Below are positions 55,974 through 63,534 of a stretch of DNA of 64,000 nucleotides, in pieces. The stretch's first letter is position 1, and each line of letters starts with the position of its first letter. This DNA is from Acetobacter estunensis (lineage in GTDB: Bacteria > Pseudomonadota > Alphaproteobacteria > Acetobacterales > Acetobacteraceae), in NCBI RefSeq assembly GCF_019083805.1, contig NZ_JAHRDV010000015.1:1-64000 (forward strand), written 5' to 3'. The notes beneath the pieces are model-generated. The model was not told where the DNA came from, searched no databases, and was given only the letters and a program-made list of their open reading frames with translations. The position numbers were made by a program, and so were the translations under genes.

Positions 55974-56678
55974 TCATGGTGCCAGCCCCATCGAGACAGG
56001 CACGAACAACGCCTGGGACGTGTCAGCCGGTGCTTTCGGGGCATGCGGAAAAGGCCCGGACGAACGCCATATGACGTGCCCGGCAAACAGCGTGTCCTCC
56101 GGCTGATTCCGCGCCACAGTTGCGTCGATGTCGTGCAGGACTTCCGCAGATACTGTGCGTCCGTCCAGCAGTTGCGCGACGGACGCCACGTAATCCCGCG
56201 TCTCCTGCGGCAAAGGCCGCCCCGTCGCGAGATGGGCTTCATAGCGCCCCGGACCGGCATTGTAGGCGGCCAGAAAACCTACGTCCCCGTAGCGGTCGTG
56301 CAGCATTCGGAGATAACTGGCACCGGCAAGGATGTTGTCGTAGGGATCGAAAGGATCAGCTCCGAGGCCAAGATCATGCCGCAGCCCCTGCCATGTCGCG
56401 GGCATGATCTGCATGAGACCCATCGCGCCCTTTGCGGAGATCGCATGGGCATCCCGACCGCTTTCCACCTGCATCACCGCACGGATCCATTCCGGCGGCA
56501 GAGCGACACGCAGGGCGGCCTGCCGGATCAGCCCGTCGATATCCTGCGCACAGACGGGGCGCGCCAGAAACACCAGCGACGCCCCCAGTCCCGTGCGGCA
56601 CAGCCGGAGCAGCATGGAACGAAATCGCCCACTGGAGTGGCCGAGCCTTCGCCCTGTTCCTACAGTCAGGCGCATCAT
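55974..56678 (-). CDS. Lytic transglycosylase (VirB1-like)
   Basis: 234 residues. Signal peptide ('LGASLVFLARPVCAQD', cleavage near 45) and SLT domain with catalytic Glu in 'VMQVESGRDAHAIS', 'GAMGLMQIMPATW' and 'AAYNAGPGRYE'. Opens peptidoglycan for the secretion channel. Starts with a 4-base overlap with the DUF736 gene. Confidence 0.93.
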   Translation of the reverse strand: MMRLTVGTGRRLGHSSGRFRSMLLRLCRTGLGASLVFLARPVCAQDIDGLIRQAALRVALPPEWIRAVMQVESGRDAHAISAKGAMGLMQIMPATWQGLRHDLGLGADPFDPYDNILAGASYLRMLHDRYGDVGFLAAYNAGPGRYEAHLATGRPLPQETRDYVASVAQLLDGRTVSAEVLHDIDATVARNQPEDTLFAGHVIWRSSGPFPHAPKAPADTSQALFVPVSMGLAP

Positions 56679-57016
56679 TCGCGTGCTCCCTGACGTTTCT
56701 GCGGGCGGCTCCAGACGAGTTGCCAGACCCGTCCGCCACGGCCCGACTGGAACAGGGTCGCGCGTACGCCCTGTGCCAATGACGGGTCATCAAGCACCAC
56801 GACGATGTATTCGCCGGCCCGTTCGCCGGTGCGTGTCCAACCCGCGCCGACTTCGGGGCCGTCGCTGCCATCACCAAGATGGATGCGATAATCGGGCGCG
56901 TTGCCACCTTCCGGCGTCTCGATGCGCACCAGTGTCAGTTCGGCATCCAGTGAGAGTGTGCGCAGGCGTCCGGAAAAACCTTCGACCGTGCGCGTGAAGA
57001 GTCCGATCTGGGCCAT
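56675..57016 (-). CDS. DUF736 family protein (divergent copy)
   Basis: 113 residues. Has the family ends ('MAQIGLFTRTVEGFSGRL' and 'VWQLVWSRP') but differs strongly from the other two DUF736 proteins here. Located between traF and the transglycosylase gene, 1-base gap and 4-base overlap. Function unknown. Confidence 0.85.
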   Translation of the reverse strand: MAQIGLFTRTVEGFSGRLRTLSLDAELTLVRIETPEGGNAPDYRIHLGDGSDGPEVGAGWTRTGERAGEYIVVVLDDPSLAQGVRATLFQSGRGGRVWQLVWSRPQKRQGARE

Positions 57017-57017
57017 G

Positions 57018-57575
57018 TCAGTGATCCTGCAAAAAGCGTGGCGAAGAAAGGCCGACGGCAGGCACGGAATCTACGGCAACCCATAGCGGGGTCGCGCGCC
57101 CGATCACGCTGCTGAGCAGAAGAGGACCGAAATACCGGCCGTCGAGACTGCGGGGTTCGCGCGTGTTCATGACAAAGATCTCGCGCGCATCGAGACGGTG
57201 ACAGCCTTGCCAGACAGGCAATGGACGCCCGCGATGATCAGTGGTCAGCGCCTCACCGACACTCAGTCCATCGACCGTGATATGGCTTCCCGTGCGACAG
57301 ACCGTCTGACCACCAATCGCTGCCACGGGTTTGAGTAGCGGCACGCCGCGCGGCAGATAGTCACCATGCGCCAGCCTGTCCGCATCGCCTTCCGGCAGAC
57401 GGAGCGCCACCAGATCCCCGACATGCGGCAAGCGCTCAGGATGCAGGCGATACAGACCCGTTGGCACACTGGCCGTAGCGTTCCAGATCAGGCGTGGCAC
57501 CGGATGCAGGGCCATCGACAGGCTCATGCCCAGCGCTGCAAAATAGGTGGTGAAGAACCAGCCCCGCCGCGTCAT
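57018..57575 (-). CDS. traF: TraF, S26-family peptidase
   Basis: 185 residues from ATG 57,575, which overlaps the DUF2840 stop by 4 bases. N-terminal membrane anchor, catalytic Ser in 'ASVPTGLYRL' (near 37) and Lys in 'VPLLKPVAAIGG' (near 82), 'VMNTREPRSLDGRYFGP' near the end. Type I signal-peptidase-like; matures the TrbC pilin in conjugative systems. Confidence 0.94.
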   Translation of the reverse strand: MTRRGWFFTTYFAALGMSLSMALHPVPRLIWNATASVPTGLYRLHPERLPHVGDLVALRLPEGDADRLAHGDYLPRGVPLLKPVAAIGGQTVCRTGSHITVDGLSVGEALTTDHRGRPLPVWQGCHRLDAREIFVMNTREPRSLDGRYFGPLLLSSVIGRATPLWVAVDSVPAVGLSSPRFLQDH

Positions 57576-58048
57576 GGCACGGTCCTCCCACACAGCCAGG
57601 CCTCATGCCGGGCAGTCGTGTAGGACGGCACGATGCCGCCTTCCTGCAGAACGTTGGCAAGCTGCTGCCAGTAGGATGGACAGACATGCACGGGATTGAT
57701 CCGGCGCCGTTCCAGTGCGTCGATGACAGCAAGAACGGTCCGGACCTGCACCCAGCCGCTGCGATGCAGCAGACGTTCCGCACCCGTCGGCACAAAAGGC
57801 AGGCGTTCCCGGGGCTCACCCGCATGGGGTGCGCGCACGATATCGATGCAGCAGGCTGCCGCTCCGCACTCCGCCTGTGTCCAGCGCAGGAGGGCGAACA
57901 CGGCGCCCGGCGCGAAACACAGACGGCGGCGATAGCGATCGATCGGTTGCGTTTCCAGCGCATGACCGAAACGCAGCCACTGTTCGATGCGCTTTTCCAG
58001 CCAGGTCAGTTCGAGATGCGTCATCACCTCGCGAGATGCGTGGTTCAT
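57572..58048 (-). CDS. DUF2840 family protein
   Basis: 158 residues from ATG 58,048 with GGAGG upstream. 'LTWLEKRIEQWLRFG' at the N-terminus and 'VHVCPSYWQQLANVLQEG' are typical of DUF2840, always found with traF in this element type. Function unknown. An alternative start at 58,024 would match other family members. Confidence 0.88.
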   Translation of the reverse strand: MNHASREVMTHLELTWLEKRIEQWLRFGHALETQPIDRYRRRLCFAPGAVFALLRWTQAECGAAACCIDIVRAPHAGEPRERLPFVPTGAERLLHRSGWVQVRTVLAVIDALERRRINPVHVCPSYWQQLANVLQEGGIVPSYTTARHEAWLCGRTVP

Positions 58049-58269
58049 GCGTGCCCTCCTGCAACAGAAAGACGGATGATGGCCGCGCATTGGCAGCAGC
58101 TCCGCTGCATCACGATGGACCGCCTGCCGCCACAAGAGGGTCGCTTCCCGAGCAGAAAGCCTGCTCGCAAAAAATCGTGTCGTGGCGCAGGACTGTCGGG
58201 AAATGTCGAGAAGAATCCAGCGGTTTTTATGGTATTCGAGGACTCACGCGCGCGCCCCGGCGCGGTGTA

Positions 58270-58440
58270 CAAGTACTGAATAGTTATAATATTTAGTACT
58301 CTTAGAGAGAGCGATTTTCCCCTTTTATAACAATCGACTATCGCAACATCCCATTCCCGATAGGCCGGGAAATCGATTCCTGATAGGCCGAATGGCATCA
58401 CGAGTCCTCCACATGGTTATCCACAAGTTCATGTGGATAA
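58270..58440. other. Candidate replication origin next to repA
   Basis: Two perfect DnaA boxes in opposite orientation, TTATCCACA (58,417-58,425) and TGTGGATAA (58,432-58,440), lie in the 3' end of repA. GATAGGCCG repeats at 58,360-58,368 and 58,382-58,390 (a third inside repA at 59,172-59,180) and an AT-rich inverted repeat AGTACTGAATA / TATTTAGTACT (58,272-58,300) complete the picture of an iteron-type origin. The remaining part of the 58,049-58,397 gap shows no gene. Confidence 0.55.
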
Positions 58441-59201
58441 GTGTCGCGAGCAGGCATGAAATGAAGCACCGGAATATCCCCCGACGACGCCTCCAGCCGC
58501 AGCCGATAGCCAGGCAGGCTGTCTGCCGTGACGAGGCGACGAATTTCAAAGACGAAGCGGGGATAGGGCGAACGCGAGGCCGATTTCTCGTGTAGGTGCG
58601 GCAGATCAAAGGCCCAGCCGTCTTTCTGGCGACCGGCATGCCGTCGCACGAGAAGGTAGAGCCAGCGTTCAAAGCCACCGGTCAGGGCGAAATAACGCGG
58701 ATCAAGGTCGAGGACCGCCCGACGACCGACCGCATCGCACAGCCATTGCGGGAGAATGAGGTCAAGTTCGCCCCGTCGTTCCTGCCAGGCGACAATCCAC
58801 GAAAACCCCAGCGCGCCTTCCCGGGTCTGGCGCAGGGATGTCGTCACACGGGTATCGGCAAGCCGTTCCAGTCCTGCCCGCAGCCGCGCGTAACGGGCGG
58901 ACGTCTCGCCCCGGTCGAGAAAACGCAGAACGTCGCGCATGCTGCCCCGGATGTGCGGCGACAGAGGCTGTCCCCGCCGCCGGGCGGCAACAAGGGTCGA
59001 AACGGCCCAGATCAGGATATCCGCGTCCCATATCGTCGCCATGGGAGTGTCATCGCGCCCGGCTACGTGCATGGTGACGTGGCCCATGCGAAAGCTGACC
59101 GGCACATGCCGCGGCGACTTGCTGAGACTGAAGAACGGCCACGACATGAGGTCGATCAGCAGGCATGGCGTGATAGGCCGGGATACAGGAAGAGATATCA
59201 T
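58398..59201 (-). CDS. repA: RepA-type replication initiator
   Basis: 267 residues from ATG 59,201 (overlaps the HTH stop by 4 bases, GGGAGGGG upstream). Family features of RPA (replication initiator protein A): 'MSWPFFSLSKSPR', 'RGSMRDVLRFLDRG', 'FALTGGFERWLYLLVRRHAG', 'YPRFVFEIRRLV'. Probably starts replication of the circular form after excision. Two DnaA boxes sit in its last codons. Confidence 0.9.
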   Translation of the reverse strand: MISLPVSRPITPCLLIDLMSWPFFSLSKSPRHVPVSFRMGHVTMHVAGRDDTPMATIWDADILIWAVSTLVAARRRGQPLSPHIRGSMRDVLRFLDRGETSARYARLRAGLERLADTRVTTSLRQTREGALGFSWIVAWQERRGELDLILPQWLCDAVGRRAVLDLDPRYFALTGGFERWLYLLVRRHAGRQKDGWAFDLPHLHEKSASRSPYPRFVFEIRRLVTADSLPGYRLRLEASSGDIPVLHFMPARDTYPHELVDNHVEDS

Positions 59202-59473
59202 GGTCCCCTCCCGTGCTTGCGGCTGCCAAGCATGCGGGCGACCTCGTAGGCCGTCTCGGACGTGGAGCGGCAGGCCACATTCTCGACCCACACGCGGATA
59301 TCATCGACGTGATAGAGCACGCGCCCGCCCATCTTGCGAAAGATCGGGCCGCTGCCACGACAGCGGTAGCGCTCCAGCGTGCGTGGCGAGATGTTGAGTT
59401 TGTGGGCTGCCTGTGGCGTGGTGAGAAGCTGCTCGCGCAGGAAACTATCCTGACGCGGATGTGAGAGCGTCAT
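59198..59473 (-). CDS. Excisionase-like helix-turn-helix protein
   Basis: 91 residues from ATG 59,473 with GGAGG seven bases upstream. HTH_17 fold: 'LTTPQAAHKLNISPRTLERY' then 'RGSGPIFRKMGGRVLYHVDD'. Directly downstream of the split FseA-like gene, upstream of repA. By position the RdfS-like excisionase of the right element. Paralogue at 1-261. Confidence 0.85.
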   Translation of the reverse strand: MTLSHPRQDSFLREQLLTTPQAAHKLNISPRTLERYRCRGSGPIFRKMGGRVLYHVDDIRVWVENVACRSTSETAYEVARMLGSRKHGRGP

Positions 59474-59601
59474 ATCGGCCTCCGTCAGTTCGGGCGTAAC
59501 CACGCGAAGCTTCGGCAATAATTGTCGTGAGGGAGACGTGCGAAAAACGACCGTTCCTTTGGCGCGTACGGTCCTGTCGCTGGGGGCAGAACTGCTCGGA
59601 A

Positions 59602-60246
59602 TCACGCGCGCAGCCGGAAACGGCCCGGTCGCAGGAGGGAGACATATTCGCGTCGGTCAGCAAGACGTGCAGCCCGCTTCAGCAAGCGTCCGACACGCGC
59701 ACGCTGCGACGATGTATCCCACTGCCGGGCATTCATGGCGCGGACAGATGGATCCAGAACCCGGCCGATCTCACGCTGCGAGGCCCCGGCCACACGCCCG
59801 GCATACGCGCAGATGACATCGGCCATCCGCCAGACATGATAGGGCCGGAGCGAGAACGAGCGCGGCAGGCCGGGAACAGATGCACCGGTGAGGCGTTTCA
59901 GAAAACGCCGTAGTTCTGCAATACGGATTTCCTCAGCGCCGTCCAGAGGGATGAGCGCGGCTGGACGGGCAGACGCCGCCCATCCCTGTATCTGCAGATG
60001 ATGGGCACCATCATCGGGCGAGATGACAACGACAAGGATACCAGACTGCTGTTCCATCGGGGATGCCCCGTGAAGAAAGCGCTCGGGGATCGTGCGAACG
60101 TGAAAGTCAGCGGGGGCTTCGACAAGAATTGTCACACCCGGATAGACTTCAGGGTTCCATAATGCGGGCTTGATCCATGCGGGAATATCCGGATCAGCCG
60201 GAACAGGATAACCCCCATTGGTGAGCGAAACCGCCCGCCAGTTCAT
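59602..60246 (-). CDS. DUF2285 protein, downstream frame of second FseA-type activator
   Basis: DUF2285 domain protein ('PVPADPDIPAWIKPALWNPE' and onward; 214 residues from ATG 60,246). As in the left copy the conserved part begins where the upstream frame ends, and the protein should be joined to the frame at 60,194-60,412 by a +1 shift. The first 11 residues of the ATG-started form are not conserved. Confidence 0.8.
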   Translation of the reverse strand: MNWRAVSLTNGGYPVPADPDIPAWIKPALWNPEVYPGVTILVEAPADFHVRTIPERFLHGASPMEQQSGILVVVISPDDGAHHLQIQGWAASARPAALIPLDGAEEIRIAELRRFLKRLTGASVPGLPRSFSLRPYHVWRMADVICAYAGRVAGASQREIGRVLDPSVRAMNARQWDTSSQRARVGRLLKRAARLADRREYVSLLRPGRFRLRA

Positions 60247-60412
60247 AGCGTACCCGGAGGTCCGTGAGTGTATCGAGGTACTGGCGAAGATGGCGGTATT
60301 CGGTCACATAAGCAGGGATATGCCGCAGCAGTTCCTGTGCCAGTCCTGGACCATTGAGAAGACGCAAATGCTCTCGAAAGCGTGGATCGTGCCATTCCAG
60401 ATGCTCGACCAT
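60194..60412 (-). CDS. DUF6499-like protein, upstream frame of second FseA-type activator
   Basis: 72 residues with 'GPGLAQELLRHIPAYVTEY' and the terminal motif 'HQWGLSCSG'. In the left copy and in FseA the last motif is WGLxF, with the Phe codon UUU as slip site; here it is UGU (Cys), followed by UCC. The shift to the DUF2285 frame would join 'WGLSC' to 'PADPDIPAW'. So the frames still need a +1 shift but the usual slip codon is lost. Confidence 0.75.
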   Translation of the reverse strand: MVEHLEWHDPRFREHLRLLNGPGLAQELLRHIPAYVTEYRHLRQYLDTLTDLRVRYELAGGFAHQWGLSCSG

Positions 60413-60730
60413 GACGGACTCCTCCCATCTGCCGCCAGAATTACCGGTCTGGCGAGAGACGGAGGGAGATGCCGTGAGGAAGGCAGTGCATGACTATTAC
60501 GATACACAACCGCAACGTAAATGATGCCTAACGCTGCCTTCCGGGGCATGGGGGTTCGGATGATGGCTACAGTTATCGCGACGAAAAAGGCGCCCGAGGC
60601 TAAAAGAAACCGTCTCGCCAGAGAGGTCGGTGCTACGGCGCACCAGTGCATTCTGACAGGGTCGTGATGACATGATCGTGCCTGCTCCGGCTGACCGATA
60701 AGGCTGGCCCTGAAAACCGGAAGCCCCCCG
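60413..60730. other. Upstream region of the second FseA-type gene
   Basis: No convincing gene. Unlike the left element there is no divergent XRE regulator here. Its right end is the terminator at 60,722-60,744. Confidence 0.45.
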
Positions 60731-60744
60731 TCAGGCGGGGGGCT
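60722..60744 (-). terminator. Hairpin terminator
   Basis: AGCCCCCCG, loop, CGGGGGGCT, then on the minus strand TTCCGGTTTTC. The loop holds the stop codon of the small gene at 60,731-60,868. Confidence 0.6.
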
Positions 60745-60868
60745 CGGCATCGCGTCGGGCAAGCGCTTCTTTGAGTTCTTGCTCGATCTGTCGGCGCTCG
60801 CGACGGCTGAGGTGAAAGCTGGTCAGTTCGGCGCGCAGCATCTGGATGTGGTCGTGTAGCGTGGTCAT
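60731..60868 (-). CDS. Small charged helical protein
   Basis: 45 residues: starts 'MTTLHDHIQMLRAELTSF', continues 'LSRRERRQIEQELKEALA', ends 'EPPA'. Predicted mostly helical, highly charged. GGAG lies nine bases upstream of ATG 60,868, and the gene ends in the loop of a terminator, both signs of a real gene. No family recognised; small proteins at this place might modulate FseA, as QseM does in ICEMlSym, but no similarity to QseM is claimed. Confidence 0.55.
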   Translation of the reverse strand: MTTLHDHIQMLRAELTSFHLSRRERRQIEQELKEALARRDAEPPA

Positions 60869-61207
60869 CGTCCTGCTCCTTTCGTTTCTCGAAGACAGGA
60901 CGCACGGCTCATGCCGGGGCGGACCGGGTCAGGGATCGCCGCAGGCGACCGGCTCGCCGGCGCGTGGGGGAGCCGATTTTGTCTGGCGCGCCCGGCACGG
61001 GTGCGTCGGGCAAAATTGGGGGGACCACGCGTCCTTGACGCGGTTCGCCCTCGCGCATGGTACAATGGGAAGGCTGAGGGAAAGCCTCGTATTCCGCCTG
61101 CGTCTCACGTCGGGCGACCAGCACGATCGCCCGCGCCCGGGAAGAGCCCGCCAGAAAGCCCGGAAGGCCCCGCCCGGAGAGACCGGGCGGGGTTGGTGGT
61201 GGGGAGC
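60869..61207. other. Intergenic region with doubtful frame and terminator
   Basis: A minus-strand frame at 60,909-61,124 (71 residues, Arg/Pro-rich) has no family match. The DUF736 terminator is at 61,168-61,192. Nothing else seen. Confidence 0.4.
61168..61192 (-). terminator. Hairpin after the DUF736 gene
   Basis: CCCCGCCCGG, loop AGAGA, CCGGGCGGGG, 15 bases downstream of the DUF736 stop. No strong T-run follows (CCTTCCGGGCTTTC), so it may act as a pause or 3'-end stabiliser. Confidence 0.6.
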
Positions 61208-61531
61208 TTACTCCCCGTTCCGGCTGCGGGGCCGGGTCCAGATCAGGGAGTAGCCCTCGCCGTCCTCGTCGATGAACAGGTTGGCGAAGATCGGGGCGGC
61301 GAAGGAGGGATCGTCCAGCTTCAGGCTCAGATAGGTGCGCCCTTCGCTGGAGCGGCGGGTCCAGGCCGCACCGAGTTCAATCCTGCCCAGATAGACGCGG
61401 TAGTTGGGGGCGTTGTCGTTGGGACGGTTGGTTTCGACCACCAGCCGGACATTGCGGGCCTGCAGGGCCAGGGTGACGATTTCGCCTTCGAAGCCTTCGC
61501 CCACCTTCTTGAAGGAACCGATGTTAGCCAT
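61208..61531 (-). CDS. DUF736 family protein
   Basis: 107 residues starting 'MANIGSFKKVGEGFEGEI', the consensus N-terminus of the family, ending 'YSLIWTRPRSRNGE'. Close homologue of the protein at 1718-2035. Preceded by the structured leader at 61,624-61,706. Confidence 0.92.
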   Translation of the reverse strand: MANIGSFKKVGEGFEGEIVTLALQARNVRLVVETNRPNDNAPNYRVYLGRIELGAAWTRRSSEGRTYLSLKLDDPSFAAPIFANLFIDEDGEGYSLIWTRPRSRNGE

Positions 61532-62284
61532 TGTCGTATCTCCATGCTGTTATCGGGCCGCGACCACCGTGGCCTCGATGGCGATCGACCAGCCGGAGGC
61601 GAGCGGCAGAGCACCCTTCAGGGCCGCAGCGCAGCGGAGGACGGCAGGGCCGGAACTTTCTTGTTTCGCGAGGAATGACGGCGCAGCCGTCAGGGGAAGA
61701 AAGTTCTGGAACGCCGTTGCGGCCAGCCGATCGAGGCGCAGCCGGTCTTCGGCTAGATCAGCCATCCGACAGAGGCCATGGTGTGCGGACCCGACAGCCC
61801 CCCAGGAGATACGATACCGGCATGGCTGGTCCTTCAGAGGGTGACGATGCAATCTGGCGCGAGACTGTCACGCTGCCACTGTGGGAAACTGACCCCGTCC
61901 GGTGGTCGTGTTTCCGTTCCCGATGTTACGCCCCCTTTCCTCGCTCATGGGCAGGGTTGCGTCGTGCGGTGCGACAGGCCCCACTCCCGGCACAGGCGCA
62001 TCCCGTCAAAGCGATCCGGATGATTCCTCGTTCGCAGCCTGCCGTCCCGGCCCTTTCGCCGATGGGGATGCCATGGGCTTTTCATCCATGGACCGTCCCC
62101 GCAGGCGCACGGGGCTACCACCGAAATCCGTCCCGCCGGTTCTCCGGGCGGGGCCGACCGGGGGTGGACGAACGTGTCTCCAGCCATCAGACTCGCAGCG
62201 GCTGGGGAGCCCGACGTCATTGCGGCCCTGGCATCTGACAGCAGATATCAGGTCGCTTTCATGATACCGGCATGGGAATGGCGC
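61532..62284. other. Long intergenic region
   Basis: 753 bases. The left part carries the structured leader of DUF736. The rest has only unsupported open frames on both strands, with no ribosome sites and no family match. Comparable in place to the gap at 2211-2682. Confidence 0.5.
61624..61706 (-). promoter_or_regulatory. Structured leader element, copy B
   Basis: GAACTTTCTT (61,653-61,662) pairs with AAGAAAGTTC (61,697-61,706). An inner hairpin TGACGGC/GCCGTCA lies between, and CCGCAGCGCAGCGGAGGA stands beside the stem. About 95-175 bases upstream of DUF736. Confidence 0.6.
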
Positions 62285-63220
62285 TCACGCGCCACTCTCT
62301 TTCTGGAATTTCCACACGGGAATGCCCATCTGCTTTGCCTTGTCGGCCAGATTGTCCTGAATACCGGAACCTGGGAACACCATGACCCCGATGGGCAGGA
62401 CTTTCAGCAGGGCGTCGTTGCGCCGAAACGGGGCGGCTTTGCCGTGCCGGTTCCAGTCCGGCTTGAAGGCGATCTGCGGAATTTCGCGGTGGTCCGCCCA
62501 ACGGGAGGCGATGAATTCCGCCCCCTTGGGTGAGCCACCGTGCAGCAGCACCATGTCGGGATGCTTCTCACGCACCTTGTCCAGACGGCTCCAGATCAGG
62601 AGATGGTCCTCGTAATCAGGGCCGCCCGTGACCGCGATCTTGGGGCCGGTCGGCACCAGCAGTTCCGTTTCAGCTTTCCTGCGGGCGTTGAGAAAATCGC
62701 GGCTGTCGATCATGGAGGCCGTCAGGGTGCTGCGGCTGACCAGCGAGCCGGAGCGTGGCCGCCAGGGCGACATCGTCAGGCGTTCGAACTGGTCGCAGGC
62801 CAAATCGCGGAATATCTCGCAGGCGTTGCGTCGCTCCAGCAGGGTCAGCCCTTCGGCAATGAGGCGTTCCAGTTCCACCGAGCGGATCTCGCTGCCATCC
62901 TGTTCCTGCTGGCTGCGCTTCTGCGCCTGCTCGTTGCGGTCAAGATCGCGCTCGACCTGCCCGACCATGCGGTGAAAGACGTTGACCGTGGACCAGAGCA
63001 GCGGTTCGAGATCGGGTTCCAGCCGCGTGTCCGTCAACGTGGCTGACAGGGCGTCGAAGATGTCGACCACCGCGCCCTCGATCTGGCTGGCGTCGGGCAA
63101 CGGCCTCGGGTCCGGCTCATCCTCGAAGGGACGGTGGCCGTAAAGCTGGAGTTCCGCCAGCACATGGGCGGCGGAAGATGTGGCGTGCGCGGGTTCGAAA
63201 TCGTCCTGTGTGCGGGTCAT
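62285..63220 (-). CDS. DUF2493 (SLOG-superfamily) protein
   Basis: 311 residues from ATG 63,220 with GGAGGA upstream; the frame opens further but the family starts at 'MTRTQDDFEPAHA'. The C-terminal ~120 residues form the DUF2493 domain ('KIAVTGGPDYEDHLLIWSRL', 'LLHGGSPKGAEFIASRWAD'), a Rossmann-like SLOG fold that binds nucleotides or derivatives. Conserved backbone gene of this element type; function unknown. Confidence 0.9.
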   Translation of the reverse strand: MTRTQDDFEPAHATSSAAHVLAELQLYGHRPFEDEPDPRPLPDASQIEGAVVDIFDALSATLTDTRLEPDLEPLLWSTVNVFHRMVGQVERDLDRNEQAQKRSQQEQDGSEIRSVELERLIAEGLTLLERRNACEIFRDLACDQFERLTMSPWRPRSGSLVSRSTLTASMIDSRDFLNARRKAETELLVPTGPKIAVTGGPDYEDHLLIWSRLDKVREKHPDMVLLHGGSPKGAEFIASRWADHREIPQIAFKPDWNRHGKAAPFRRNDALLKVLPIGVMVFPGSGIQDNLADKAKQMGIPVWKFQKESGA

Positions 63221-63534
63221 GGGTCTGTCCTCCGGTTCTGGCCGCGCCCCTCGCGGTCTTTCCGGGGGCGGATAGCGGCAGACGAGGGCCGGGCCGGAAC
63301 CGCGCAACGCGCGGCCGCAGCGCAGCGGAGGATGGCAGGGAGACGGCTATTTTGCTTCGCGATGCAAAGCGCGGCACGCGCGGCGGAAAATAGCCGTCTC
63401 CGCCATTGCAGGCCCGGTCTGGCTGACGCCCGCTCCCCTTCCAGAAAGGCCGCGGGCGCGCCTCATCCGGAAACGGGACAGCCCCGCACCACACCGGAAA
63501 GAAGATACCCCCTCACAGCCCTTCCCGGCCCGCC
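63221..63534. other. Leader region of DUF2493
   Basis: Holds structured element C (63,315-63,401). No gene is supported: the frames crossing it have no family match. Confidence 0.55.
63315..63401 (-). promoter_or_regulatory. Structured leader element, copy C
   Basis: GGAGACGGCTATTTT (63,339-63,353) pairs perfectly over 15 bases with AAAATAGCCGTCTCC (63,387-63,401). Inner GC-rich segment, CTTCGCGA motif and the same flanking CCGCAGCGCAGCGGAGGA as copy B. About 95-180 bases upstream of DUF2493. Confidence 0.65.

Noticed and set aside
61034..61063. TTGACG...TACAAT as a promoter
   Set aside because: The spacing is about 20 bases, too long, and no gene follows on the plus strand.
60909..61124. 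71-residue minus-strand frame
   Set aside because: Arg/Pro-rich, no ribosome site; could not be supported as a gene.
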